This document shows positions 1 through 11,700 of a DNA stretch of 64,000 nt, piece after piece; the stretch's first letter is position 1, and each line of letters starts with the position of its first letter. The notes under the pieces were generated by a model that had not been told where the DNA came from, did not search any database, and saw nothing but the letters and a program-made list of their open reading frames with translations. Made by a program: the position numbers and the translations under genes. The stretch covers positions 1,591,501-1,655,500 of the forward strand of contig NC_135795.1 of NCBI RefSeq assembly GCF_051106095.1, read 5' to 3'. The stretch is from Pogona vitticeps. Taxonomy: Eukaryota; Chordata; Lepidosauria; Squamata; Agamidae.

Positions 1-100
1 TGCAGACAAAAGTGTGATTAACTATTTGGGGTGGGGTGGGGTGGGGGGACTCAAGACTATAATACACTTAAATGTTTCTTTAAATCAACTGTATATGTGG

Positions 101-140
101 AATAAATGTCTGTTCAGTACAATGTATTTTTTCTAACTAT
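101..140 (+). promoter_or_regulatory. Candidate poly(A) signal and downstream U-rich element
   Basis: A canonical AATAAA lies at 101-106. A T-rich stretch follows at about 124-135, and a strongly G-rich block lies at about 178-218. This order (signal, U/GU-rich element, G-rich pause) is what the 3' end of a plus-strand gene looks like. In human, SYNGR3 lies on this side of ZNF598 and points toward it, so a SYNGR3-like 3' UTR entering from the left edge is a reasonable guess. No coding sequence of that gene is visible here. Confidence 0.35.
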
Positions 141-187
141 AAAGAAATCCATTCCAGAATATTACCTGTAGAAAGGGGTGGGCAGGT

Positions 188-218
188 GGGAGGGAGGGTA
201 GGTGGGTGGGTGGGTGGG
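188..218 (+). other. G-quadruplex-prone G-run
   Basis: Four GGG runs separated by single T bases lie at 204-218, preceded by two or three more GGG runs at 188-198. This fits the classical intramolecular G-quadruplex pattern with one-base loops on the plus strand. It lies about 100 bases after the AATAAA at 101 and could act as a transcription pause site. It may equally be a simple (GGGT)n repeat with no role. Confidence 0.6.
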
Positions 219-480
219 AAAAGGAGAGAAGGAGCAATTATCTGTCTGACCGGTTAGAACTGTCTTGGGCAGCCGTGTTTCATGTGCTATATATTACAAT
301 TTTGAATGTATGCACCCAACGCCTACACCTCTCTTTTCTTCCTTTTTTTGTAATTCATTCCCAACCCGCTCGAGCTGAAGGGTATTCCTGAAGGAGGGCC
401 TTCCAGCAAGGCACGGCTGGACTATCTCCCCGGCTCTTGGCCGAGAATGCAAAAGGGCGGCCCTGCTCCGGAGGCGGTGA

Positions 481-550
481 GGACTACACCTCCCACCAGC
501 CTCAAAGCGGCACAGCCAGGGGTGAGGAATGCTGGGGGCTGTGGTCCAAC
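481..550. mobile_element. Palindromic MITE fragment
   Basis: The two ends are imperfect reverse complements: GGACTACACCTCCCACCAGC at the left matches GGACCACAGCCCCCAGCATT read from the right. Such palindromes are the compact form of non-autonomous hAT-type elements that are common in reptiles. The piece ends only six bases before the target-site duplication of the next MITE, so two elements sit side by side. Family assignment is by pattern only. Confidence 0.5.
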
Positions 551-563
551 CGAAGGTCTAGAG

Positions 564-683
564 CCATGGTTCCCAACCTTGGGACGTTCTTGGAATAAAA
601 CTCCCAGAAGCCTTCATTACGAGCCGCGTTGGGCAGGATTTCTGGACGTTGTGGTCCAAGAACATCTGGGAACACCCAGGTTG
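564..683. mobile_element. hAT-type MITE with 8-bp target duplication
   Basis: The left terminal sequence resembles the vertebrate hAT-Charlie end (CAGTGGTTCCCAACCTTGGG, here with substitutions in the first four bases). The element is flanked by a perfect 8-bp duplication, GTCTAGAG, at 556-563 and 684-691. The right terminal repeat is shortened: it reads only to CCCAGGTTG before the duplication. The interior is a degenerate palindrome with ACTCCCAGAAGCC near the left arm. The target fits the NTCTAGAN preference I recall for hAT-Charlie elements. Confidence 0.75.
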
Positions 684-2337
684 GTCTAGAGGGTGGCCTT
701 CCACTCACCTTGGCTCAAGGAGACGTTCTCCTGCAGAGAAAGGAAAAAAGGAGCAACCCAAGAAAGATGCCAGGGTTGCGCAATGATGCCCATCCCTTGT
801 CCACCCCTGACGACCCTCAGCTCTTGAGGTTCCCCCCCACCTCTTTCCTGAACATGAGACATCCAGGGATCGCTTATTGCAGAACCCCCCCCCCAATGGC
901 TCCCCTGCTGAATCCCCCACCCCCAAACACACAACAAAGTGTGTCCCCTGATCCTGGAACATTTATGCATTTATTTATTTAACAAAACCTGCCTCCGCCA
1001 CCAAAAAAAAACAGAACACAAACTCCTTCCCAAAACAGAGGGTTCAGGCCATTCACTTCCTATTTTGGGGGAGAAACCTTCAGAACACGGCCAAACCGCC
1101 CGAAAAAAACCCACAACCACCATCGGATCCCGGCCGCGAAAGCCTTCGAGAAGACAAATCTTTGATTTGTTTGAAAGACCGGTTGATTCTAGACTGAAAG
1201 GCTGACGCGAGCGCAGAAGGGCTCTTCTGCCCAGAAAAGGGGGCTGCCTGCCGCATCTCTGAATGAGTCCCACGAGGGGCCTTTTCCAAGCAGCCTCTGC
1301 TGGGGAGGGTCTCCCGAGTCATCACTCCAAACCTGAGAGCGTTAACCATTAGGCAGCTCTCTCTTTCTCTCATTCTGGATCTCTGCCTCAGCACTAGGCT
1401 GGATTGGGCTCCGTTCCCTAAGGAAGGATGATGTATCTGGGGAAGGAGCCCCTGCTGATGCCCCCCCCCACCCGCCTTCTCACCAAACCCAGCTGAATGC
1501 AAGAGTGAAATACTTCCTTAAAAATTAGCCGAGGAGGGAAAAACCCCTTGCAGATACCATGATTCTGCAAAGTGGCATTCTCATCGCTCTCCAGGGCAGT
1601 GTCACTTCTTGGCCAGAGAGAAAAAAAAGGACCACCACTTTCTTCTCTGCCTGAAAACCATCCTCCACCATCACCACGCCAACCTTGGGCAGAGTCGCCC
1701 CCCCAGAGGAAAGAGGAAGGCAGGCGGCTTGGGGCGGCTAAGGAACGCGGAGATCTGCTCAAAGATCTCGCGCAGAACAGTAACAAAGAGCTGGCCATCC
1801 ATGAGCCCCCCTCTCGCCGATGCCAGCATGAAATAGAAAGGACTTTGCTTTTGGTCCCCAGGCGCGTGCGCTGGGCTGCAATGGTGTGGCCGTGGTGGCA
1901 ACCGAGAGCGGTTCCCCTGGCCTGGGCCACGGTGCCGAATCGCACAGAGCCCTGGCCTCCGATCCAAACATGCGCCGGCAGAAGAGAGGCTGATCGCCAG
2001 AGCTTCCGAAGAGGCAGGCGCTCGTTCGCTTGCCGACACCAGGCCCCTTCCCGTTCTTGACCACGCTGCTTCATTTCAGCCTCCTGTCTCTCTTTCTTCG
2101 GCCACGGCCGATCCGGCACCTTGATACAGGTGTGGGTGTGCATCCTGGCAAGCCACAGGTGTCCCTGCCACCTAAGAGGCTTCCAAGGGCTGCTCCTCGA
2201 ACTTTCGGAACAATGTGCCAAACTGCTTAGATTGCACCCACCACAAAGTGCCCCGAGGAGCTGGTGAGGAGCAGCCTAGAAACATCCGGGAGCCCAACCT
2301 GCCGCAGCGGCCTTGACTCAAAAGGCTCCGCGCCAGG

Positions 2338-2485
2338 ACGGCTGGGTAACTCAGGGCTTGAAGGCCTCTGGCTGAAGAGGCAGAGGCTGGGAGTTCGAAT
2401 TCTCCCCCCCCCCCGGGTGCCTCCTTGACAGAGGCTGGACTGGATGATCCCGAGGGCCCCTTCCAGCTCGGCAGTCTTCAGGTGA
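2338..2485 (+). mobile_element. tRNA-derived SINE
   Basis: The head reads like a tRNA with A-box-like GGGTAACTCAGGG and B-box-like GGGAGTTCGAATTC sequences. It is followed by a body containing CTCCTTGACAGAGGCTGGAC and TCCCGAGGGCCCCTTCCAGC and ends in a GATGATTCT-type tail. The body and tail resemble the 3' end of CR1 LINEs, which would supply the retrotransposition machinery. The C-run at about 2402-2415 is a polymerase-slippage-prone tract. Related copies lie at 27578, 29868 and 44300. Confidence 0.8.
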
Positions 2486-3753
2486 GGATGATTCTGTGTG
2501 TTTGGACTACAGCTTCCAGAATTCCCCAGACCGCCCTGCTTGGTACACTGACCAGGTCAGGCCGGAGAGAAGCCGCTTCATGCCTCCCTCCTCCTGCCCG
2601 AAATGTCTAAAAAGAGTGGGGGTGGTGAGGTGGGTCAGAGAGAGGAAACTCCGGAAAGGAGTCGGAGGGATGGACTTGCCAGGAGGCCTCTGGCTGGGGC
2701 CCCCGGGCAGGGCAGAGAGGAGGGCCCTAGGAACGCTCCCGTCGCCTCTGAGCCATGGGGACCGCTCCCCAAAGACGCTCCAGCCTGGCTTCTGCTTTGG
2801 GGCCTCAAATACAGAGCACCTCCCTCCCCAGGAGCAAAAGGAAGGTTGGCAGGCATGCACACCTGCACGCCCAGCCAGGCACCCACCCGGGAGGAGGATG
2901 GCGATGAAACCACCTCCAGCAAGGGGACCGCAAAGCGCCCATTCCTGCGCTGCCACTCCCTTACCTCAAAGCCAGGAGGAGGAAGCTGGCGCGACGGGAC
3001 CCGAGGCTGCCCCTTCGCCTTCTCAGCTGGGCTCCCCTCCTGGGTAGCAAGTCCTCCCTGCGGTCCTCCGTCCACCAGGATTCCCCGGGCCCCCTCCGCA
3101 CAGGGCCTCCACGCCAACATCTGCCCAGTCCTTTATGCTGCAGGAGCAAAAACAGGTTAACTTTTCCCCGGTGCCCGTCCTTACCTCCCTCCCCTTCCGC
3201 CCCTTCCATGCCAAGACAAAGCTTCGTTTGGTCGCCTCTTCCTGCAAGCCGACAGGCAGGGGAGCCGTCTGTCCTGGGTCGGCTTTCGGGTCTCTCCCGG
3301 CCCTTCCCTTCCCCAAAAGGGATCTCCTGGAAGAGGGAGAAGGCCCTCCAACAGGTAGCGGGGAAGGGCCGGGAAGGACCTGGACCACCAAGGGGGTGCC
3401 CACCTCCTTCCAGCTGCCTGCGGCTTGATGCCACCCACACGCTCACCTGGCGTGTGTGTGTTTTTTTCAAAGTAAGATACCAAACATGCAGATACCTCTC
3501 TTCGACAGGAGACGGCTACAAAACGGACAAGAAGCAAAAGTTGCGGTTGTTAAGTCATCCAGCGTACACTGTGGTAGAAACGTGGATCGTGTGAAAAATC
3601 AGTTCTCAATGTTTACAGTTCTTTTGTATGTATAAAAGTATAAGCAGATATATATATATATAGATACACACACACAAACACACCATTGAGGATGATAAAT
3701 CGCCAACCTGTGACTGTGTTAACCGTCTGTGTACCGACTGCAACTTATTTTCC

Positions 3754-3775
3754 AATAAAGATGGCAAAAGGAAAA
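3754..3775 (+). promoter_or_regulatory. Candidate poly(A) signal, plus strand
   Basis: AATAAA at 3754-3759 ends an AT-richer, UTR-like stretch from about 3,440. That stretch differs clearly in composition from the GC-rich DNA before it and from the microsatellite after it. It could be a distal 3' end of the same unseen plus-strand gene suggested by the signal at 101. No downstream exon supports this. Confidence 0.3.
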
Positions 3776-3809
3776 ACCCACCCACTTCTGCTACTATTTT
3801 ACTGAACCG

Positions 3810-3953
<144 letters not shown>

Positions 3954-5460
3954 AATGACACCCCTGGGAAACGTAAAACAGCAAGTGCGGACAGGCGAAT
4001 GGCCTTCGCAACGGTTCAGAATCTCACAATCTAGACTGTTTTTCAGGTTTTGAAGCCAAGCACAACAGCCAGGGTTAGGAAGGGTGGCCCAACTTTGCAG
4101 GACCTCCCCTGGGCTCCTGGCGGTTTTGCCGAACGGCCTGCGGTTCCTAGTTTGCAAGGACAAATGTTTGCAGATTGAATGAAAAGGGAGAGCTGTGGAC
4201 AGCGGCTGCCTGGTTTTCTCTCCTGTGTGCTGCTGGTGGTGGTGGGCCCTGGCAGAAGCGAGGGGAGGCAGGAGAGGCATGCCACCGGGCAGTGTCAGTG
4301 GTGAGACCCCCACAGACCCAGGGCCAGAGCAAAGGCCCATTGCTTGCCCCCCACCCCCCGCTTTCAAGGGAGGAGCTCACGGCTACAGCCGTAGAACGAA
4401 CACACTGCGAGGAAGGCCGGCGTGTCTTCTAGCTTGGCCCACGGCAGAGTAACTGCGCACTAAGTTTCGGGAGCGTTCCTCCCAAGCACTTTGCCAGCCA
4501 CAGACCTGACCACTGACGTCCAGAGGGTGACGGGTGCAGAAAACGTCCACACATGCAGCATCCCCCACAGACGCCTTGGCTGAAGGCAAGTCCACAAGAC
4601 CTCGAGGGACCCCCGCTTAAGAGAAATAGCTTTGTTGGTGGCTGAACAGAGGTGCTCCTTTCAGCCGGGTGAGAATTTCACGCGGCCCAGGGCTCTCCTA
4701 GCAGAGCTGCTGAGAAAAGGCTGGAGAGGGACTCCCAGAGAAACACCACGGCGGCCACGGGGAGGGGGGCAAGAAACACAAGCGCTTTCCAGGACTCCCT
4801 TCCAGGGAAACCCACCGGGGATGGAACACGGAGGCACCACATGGCACGGTTAAGGTGGAGCAGCGTTTAATGAGCCAACAACGGGTTCGCCGAAACCGGC
4901 ACAGATTATTTTAAAGGCAGCAGAAAGAAACCAAACTTGCATCGTTGGAGTAGAAAGGCAGATTTACACTGAGGAGCAAAAGCACCGAATACGATTTGTT
5001 TCCTACATGCATCTCTAACGGACCTCAATCAACAAACCACGGTCTTCTTTCCAGAACACGCCAGCTGGACAAAGAAACGGGCTGGAAAGCGGCTCTGAAT
5101 TCTGGGCGCGCGGCCCCCGCCGAAGGGGCCCCATTCCTGCCCACGAAACAGACCGTGCTCCGCATGGAGCGGGGCCGAGGGCAGCTGGGAGACGGGGCTG
5201 AGGAGGACAGAGGGGTCCTCTTGAGCCACGGCAGGCCGTTTGACCAGCTCTGTCCTCCCCATCGCCTTCCCCCCCTGGCGACCCACCGGCCTGGACCGCT
5301 TCTGAACCTCTTCCCAATGGTTCCTCTGCAGCCCGAGGGACCCCTTCCTCACCATTTCAAAAACCACCCCCCACCCCCACCCTGCTCTGTTTCCACATCG
5401 TGGCCACCAGGCAGCAATTCCTCTCTCAAGAGCGATGCCGGTGGTACCCTCAAAACCACA

Positions 5461-5464
<4 letters not shown>

Positions 5465-5495
<31 letters not shown>
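5465..5495. repeat. (GT)n microsatellite
   Basis: An uninterrupted run of about 15 GT units lies just downstream of ZNF598. Confidence 0.95.
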
Positions 5496-5497
<2 letters not shown>

Positions 5498-5703
5498 CCT
5501 GCAATTTCAGGCGGCCTGGGTTGGCAGGAAGATGGCCCATGTCCCAGTCTCCCTGGACCCACAGCCACCGCCCTCCGCTGCCGCCACCACTGAACCTGCC
5601 GGTGCCTTCCATCGGCAGCCCCCACCCCCCAGCCAGCCAGCTGCGCTCCTCCCGACAGAGAGGCTGCCTCGCCGGGAGTGCCAATTTGAAGACGGAGACA
5701 GCC

Positions 5704-5709
5704 TTTATT
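5704..5709 (-). promoter_or_regulatory. ZNF598: ZNF598 poly(A) signal
   Basis: On the minus strand AATAAA begins 31 bases after the TAG stop codon of ZNF598 (stop at 5741-5743). Cleavage would be expected about 10-30 bases further, near 5,675-5,695. The 3' UTR would then be only about 50-65 nt. No other signal lies as near the stop. Confidence 0.75.
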
Positions 5710-5740
5710 GGTCACCCGGAAGGGGGTGGGTGAGGCCCGG

Positions 5741-8700
5741 CTAGCTGATGATCCGGCTAATGGCCTGCAGAGACGGGAACTCGTCCTCCTCCAGGTGCAA
5801 AGCTTTGTGGGCCGCGAGGTCCTGCGGCGTGAGCACCTGCGGGCAGGTGGGGCAGACGCAGCAGTCCAGGCCGGACCCCGACTCCGCCTGCCAGGCGTTC
5901 CGCTTGCTCTTCTTAGACTTGCTCAGCGAGGAAGAGGAATCGCCCAGGCTGGCTTTCAAACCGTTGTGAGTGGCCAGCAGTTCCTGCTGTTTGGCCGTGT
6001 CCGGCAACAGCACCAGGAGCTCGCTGAAGATCTTCCGGAAGTTCTCCCCCAGGAGATCCTGGCAGCTCCGGTAATATTGATCCGCTGAAATCAGACCCTG
6101 CCGGGAAGACAAAGCCGGGAAGGCCCAGGAGAGTCAGGGATAGAGAGGCACGGGGTGGGGGTGCGGGAGAGAGAACGCCCCCCACGCCTGCCCCCCCCCA
6201 GAAGGACGTGCCATGGAAATAGGGAAGCCTCCCAGGGCTGGTCCACTCCACCCTGCATGCCCCTCCATGAATGAGCCTCAGAAAAGAAAGGGAATGTTGA
6301 AGCCCCACGTTCCACCCCAAGAGACGTTCACAAAAACAGCGCTCCAGGGCTGTGGGTTGGCTGAGCAGACAGAACCCAGGCATTTCTCATGGAGGATTTG
6401 GTATCTTAATTTTCTGGAAACCGGGAAGTGTTTGGGGGTGGGGTGGGAAGGCAAACTAGTAGATCCAGAATGTGCCCAGGGGTTCCTAAAGTGCTACACA
6501 TGGGGTTCTGGTGCTTCCGAGACACCAGGATCCTTGGGATGGTCGTGTGCACTTTGGAGAAAGCTCCTCGGTTGTGTTTTGTTTGCAAAGAGGGCATTGA
6601 CCTGCACATCCCCAGGGGAACCCTTCCCGGGAAAAGAAGCACATCCTTGTGATTCAGCCACTGTGCCCCAGAAATGGGCACGTCAGAACCAGCAGGGAGA
6701 AAGGACTTGCGCTCAAACCACCGTCCTTGAGTCAAGGGGTCAAGGGGCTGGCTTAAGATCTCGGCAAATACCGGCCACTGGCTTTCAGCCTCTCGGCCCC
6801 CACGGACAAGTGAAACCTCCCCAACCCCCCCTTCCACATCACGCTCTGCTTCCCCCCCCCCCCAATCGGGCCACCGGCAGTTCTGGGAAGACCCGCTGGC
6901 CTGTCTTTCCAAGAGGTCTCCCTGACGGCCACTCACCTGCCTGAACTGCCCCGAGTAAGTCTTGAACTTGTTGAACTGGGATTCGTCCTCTCGAAGGAAT
7001 TCTTTGATCGACTGGATCAGCTGGATGTTCCGCTGCTGGAAGTTCTCCAGGATCAAGTAGGGGCCGCCCTGGCAAGGTCTGGGCCTGTTTCGAGGAGGGA
7101 GGAGAGGCAGAAGAGAACTGAGCTGTCCCGGGAGGTTTGCAAGATAAAGCCATTTGGGGAGGGTCCTCGCCCGAGAAGGGCATCACCGTGATCACGGTGG
7201 CGCGGTAAATCCAGCTGCCCTAAACTCAGCTGCTCCTCCTATGGGTGCCGGGGCATGGGGCTAGTCCTCATGGGGAGGAGAGGGTGGGGGATGATGAAGC
7301 AGGTTCACCCACCCCCTGTGAGGGCTGCACACGATGGCCCAGGGGGGCACTCTGCACTTTCTAACCACCTTGGGGGGGCCCAGAGGGTGGTTCATTCAAT
7401 CCCATTCCCCTCGGGTAAGAGAAGCAGCGGGCTAGGCTGGGCTAAGAGAGAGAATCTTGCCCTATGCCCGGATGGGCATACCAGGGGAGGTGGGCATAAT
7501 TTGGAAGAAAAAAACAAAACAAAAAACACTGGCTTCCTGTCCCTTGAGCCCATTATTACGTGTCCTATTGTTACCCTTATTTACAGATGGTTTGTTTTTA
7601 AAATCCCACCCTTCAAGGGAACTCCCCGGTGTGGGGTACAAAAATGGGGGGGAGAGAGAGCCCCAAAGCCATTCAGATACCCGCAGGCAGAAGGCCAGCT
7701 ATGACACGAGGAAGAAAGCGAGGGAGGGAAGACCCAAGAGCCGCCTGCCTTGCAGGAAAAGCTACTTACTCTTTTACAGCTGCAGGGGCAGTTTCCGAGG
7801 CAGCGGTGGGTGGGATCGGAATGAAGCCGGGGGGTGGTTTACTGACAGGCGCCGACAGGCCCGGAGGTGGAGGAGCGCTGTTAAGCAGCACCACAGAATT
7901 GAAGCCTGGAAGAAAGTAGGGAGCGACACAACGAGTCACTATTAGGACCCACAAAGATGCAGGAAGACTGGATCTTCTCCGCTGCCCGGTTGCAGGGGGG
8001 GGGGGGGGCCTTGCCTCCCTCTCTCTTATTCTTCTACACTGAGTCCTGTCCCACCCGCTGTAAAGCCTTCACCAACTAACGTGGCATAAAAGTTAGGCAA
8101 GCCTTCTGGGCAGGAGAACTAGGCTGGATCCCTGTTAAAAGATTGCAAGCCCGGGGAAGACCTTGGGCGGCCGTTTCCGGCTCGAGCGGATGGGACATGG
8201 ACAGATCAGCCCACGGTCTCAACTCTGTTATCAAGGAACCTTCATTTGATTTCCAGGGCTTGGGTTCCCTTCCTCCCTCATCCCTAAAGCCTGCACCAGA
8301 ACCACCGTAAACTGCACAACAAGGGTATGGAACCATGCCTTGGATCTACTGGAGATGAACACTGTGCCAGGTATGCCATTTTTTAAAGGCTGGTATCCGG
8401 TTGAGAAATCCCGTTCGGGGCAGGAGCGCTCTCCTCTGCCCCGTGACGAGCAAACCCAAAACAAACTCCACGAATTAAAAGAGGAGGCAGACTTGCCCCG
8501 TCTACTTTAAATGGAAATGGCTTGCAGGTTTTTAACAGTTTTAAGAGAATGCCAGCCAAGCCCTCCAGATAAAAGTCCCACACTTTCTGGATCCCGGCAG
8601 ACGGTGGGGCCCTCTGCATTATTCCCACAGGGCCTGCAAGAAGCCCACAAAGGGGTACCAAGAACACCAGGTTTCCTGGCGCTGAACCTTGTCCAACCAC

Positions 8701-11700
8701 CTCTATGCCTTCCACCATTTCCCCTGACAGCACTCAAATGCTTTCAAAAGCATCTTTGCAGTTTTAATAAGTAGAAACTCCTTTGTTTTTGTTTTTTTAT
8801 TTATTTCCCAGCTAAGGAAGCTGTGAGGGAGTTTCCAGTGCCCCATTCTGCGCTTCCTGCAAAATTAACATCCTCACGCATTCACGAAGCTCGGGCTTTC
8901 CGGAGGGCAAAGCCCGAGGAAAGAAGCGGCGGCCTTTACTCACCTGGAGGCGGGGGCATCCGAGGGACTCCAGAATTCCCAAGGGCCGGGAAGTCTTCCT
9001 GAGGTAACAGAGACGGGCTGGCCAACGAGGTCTTCTTCAGGCCCGGCGGCTCTTTGGAAGGATTGCACGGAACCGGGGCCTTCTCGGCGTGACCGTTGAC
9101 CACTGCTGCCGCTCGGTCTGGCGCGTGGGGGTGGGCAGGGAGGCCGGGCGGGTGCTCGGCCTCTGGGGCCTTTTCCGCAGGAGGGGCAGGGGCCGCTGCC
9201 TCCCTCAGAACCGGCGACGACGCGGCCCGAGACTTCTCGGACCCGACTTTCTTCTTCTTGCCCACTCTGACGAACCCTTGGGAGTTCGAGGCGGTCAGCA
9301 AGGAAGACACGTCAACCATGGTTGGGGTGCTGCGCACCTCCTGGGTGGTCACCCCTGAGCCGTCACCCTCGTCGTCCTCGTTGGGAAGGAAGGCCTTGGT
9401 CTTCTTGCCTCCTTTACCGATGTTGGCGGGGGGTGCTTTCCGGGCGGGCTGGCTGCCACCAGTGGTGCTGCCAGCAATGGCTTTGGCCACATTTTTACTG
9501 GAGCCGCAGCTCCATGCCGACGAGAGGGTGGACGCGGCCTTGTTGCTAGGCTGGACTCTGGACACCAAGGCGGGGAAGTCCTCCTCCTGGAAAGCAGACC
9601 TTCTCGCCGGGGCTGCGTACGTCAAGGTCATGGCAGAAGACACCACCGGCGCGCAGGAGGAGGAGGAGAGGCTGGGGAAGTCCTCCTCGTCCAGTTTCAC
9701 CAAGACGGGCTGGGAAGCGCTGCCAAGGGGAACAGGGTGTTTAACAACCCACCGGGCGCAATCAAGCATTCTGCCCGGGGTCCTGTTGTCATTGGCCACG
9801 TGGGGAAGTGGAATGGAAGCTGACAAGGCAGCCGTCGCCTGCCTGCCGACTCCACGTACGAAACACCAACAGGGCACTGAACTTCACACAGATTCCCCCC
9901 CCCCCCCCGGACATGCCATGAATGAAGGCACAAGGACCTCCAAGGGGGAAAATGTATTTCCAACCTCGCGCTCCCATGAGGGCGGATCTGCACCTCTCAT
10001 GTCCAAAATAAAAATTAAAAAAAATAAGACTGGGGGAAATTTTAAAAGGCCCTTTGAGCGGGGTAGAGACAAGAGTTCACTTTCTGGTTTGTTTTGGGCC
10101 AAGGAAGTGCTTTTCAACCTGAGTTACCAGAAGCATGATCTTAAGAGGAAGCCCCGAGGCATAAACAGTCAGAGGCAACTGTAACCGAACAGGGAGTTTC
10201 TATCATGATCATGATTTTGAAGTTAACAAAAGGAGGGGGGGCTCGGGGGGGCCCAGGGAGGCGGGGGGGTTGTCGACGCAGCCCCATTGACTCCTTCCTG
10301 GCTTCTAACGTGAAGGACTCACCTCTGCCCCAAGCCTGCTGCCGGGCAGCCGATGGCTGGGAAGTCGTCCGGGCTTAACACGGTCTTTGGAACAGCCTCT
10401 TTGGGAACTTGAGAGGAAGCAAAGAGAGACAGGTGTAAGTGACCTCCTGAAGCCCTTCAAGAGCCTTCTTCTTGTGAGTCAAGCCCACCACATCGGGGCA
10501 AAAACCCGCTGCAGGAGGGCTCACCTGGGGCTTCAGCGGGCGGTTTTGGTCCGCGCTTGCAGGCGTTCAGGTCCAGCTCTTTTGCATCTTCCTTTTTCGC
10601 CCGGGCGCCCTCCTCCTTATCGTCCCCGTGCTTCTTCTCCTCTTGCCTCTTGGCTGCCACGGACGCTCGGACAGCCGCGGCAATATCTCGGTCTTCCTCT
10701 TCCCTGCAGGGTTTCCAAGCGGAACAGTAAGGACAAGTCAAGAGAGGGAGAAGCTTGGGGGGGGGACCCTCCCTGAAGGCGGGACAGGAACAATCTGCGA
10801 GAGCCGCTCCTCTTTGCCGCCGACAACATCAAGCGGAAAAGCTCTGAAAGGCTAGATTTAGCCCAAACACCCCCAAAACTGCAGAAGAAACCATTAAGCG
10901 ACCGACTTGCAAGAAGAACTTTGAGAGTGGCATGGCAGTACCGCGAGAGCCAGGCAGATGAGGACCGGAACTGCTGCCACCCAGAATGAGAATCAGTGAG
11001 CAAGCCAAGCATCCTCGTCTCTTTAGGCTGCCACAAGAGGGCAACCCTTTTGCAACGGCTGTGGCCTGCCTGGAGCTCGTCCCAAAGGTTAACGCTATCG
11101 TGCTGGGTTGTCCTGGCTGAGAACGCACAATGCATTACATTTGCTTTTCAGGCAACACAGACTGAAAAGGGGGTCTGCTAAAAAAAAAAAGCTGGGGTGG
11201 CCCCTCCAGCACCTCTAAACCAGAAGCTGCCTGGTCCTGCTAACTGCCGGCACAGGCTGCATCCCAGAGGGGCTGGACCCTGGCATGAGGCTCGGCTCGG
11301 TCTCCCTGAATGCCTCCACCGCTGTTAACCAGGGGCCATTAACCAAGCAGCCAGACCGCGGCTGGAAGCAGGACCAGCCCTTCTCCTCCTCCTCCTTCTT
11401 CTCCAGCAGGCCTTTCGTACCATGCTTTGAGGGAGGCATATTCAAAAGAGAGAGCAGAATTCTGCCTATCAGATTTTTACTAGTTTCCAGGTTTCTTTAC
11501 GTGCTACGAGGACACATGCAGCGCAGGCGTAAATAAAAACAAACTCAAAGGTGTTAAAGACTTTACACTGGCCTTCCTTTCTGGACCTGTTTTGTTTTGT
11601 TTTTTTTAACTCGGCGCGGTGGTGGCCCAACTCCAGAAGCCATTTCCGATCCTTGAACTCAGCGGCTGTTCCATGGGGCCATTCCCCCAGTCGACCTTCC

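Noticed and set aside
2338-2410. tRNA gene
   Set aside because: The tRNA-like head belongs to a SINE: it is followed by a shared body and tail found in three other places, and the cloverleaf is degenerate.
9096-10184. 362-codon plus-strand frame
   Set aside because: It is the antisense shadow of ZNF598 exons 8-9, whose minus-strand protein is clearly conserved.
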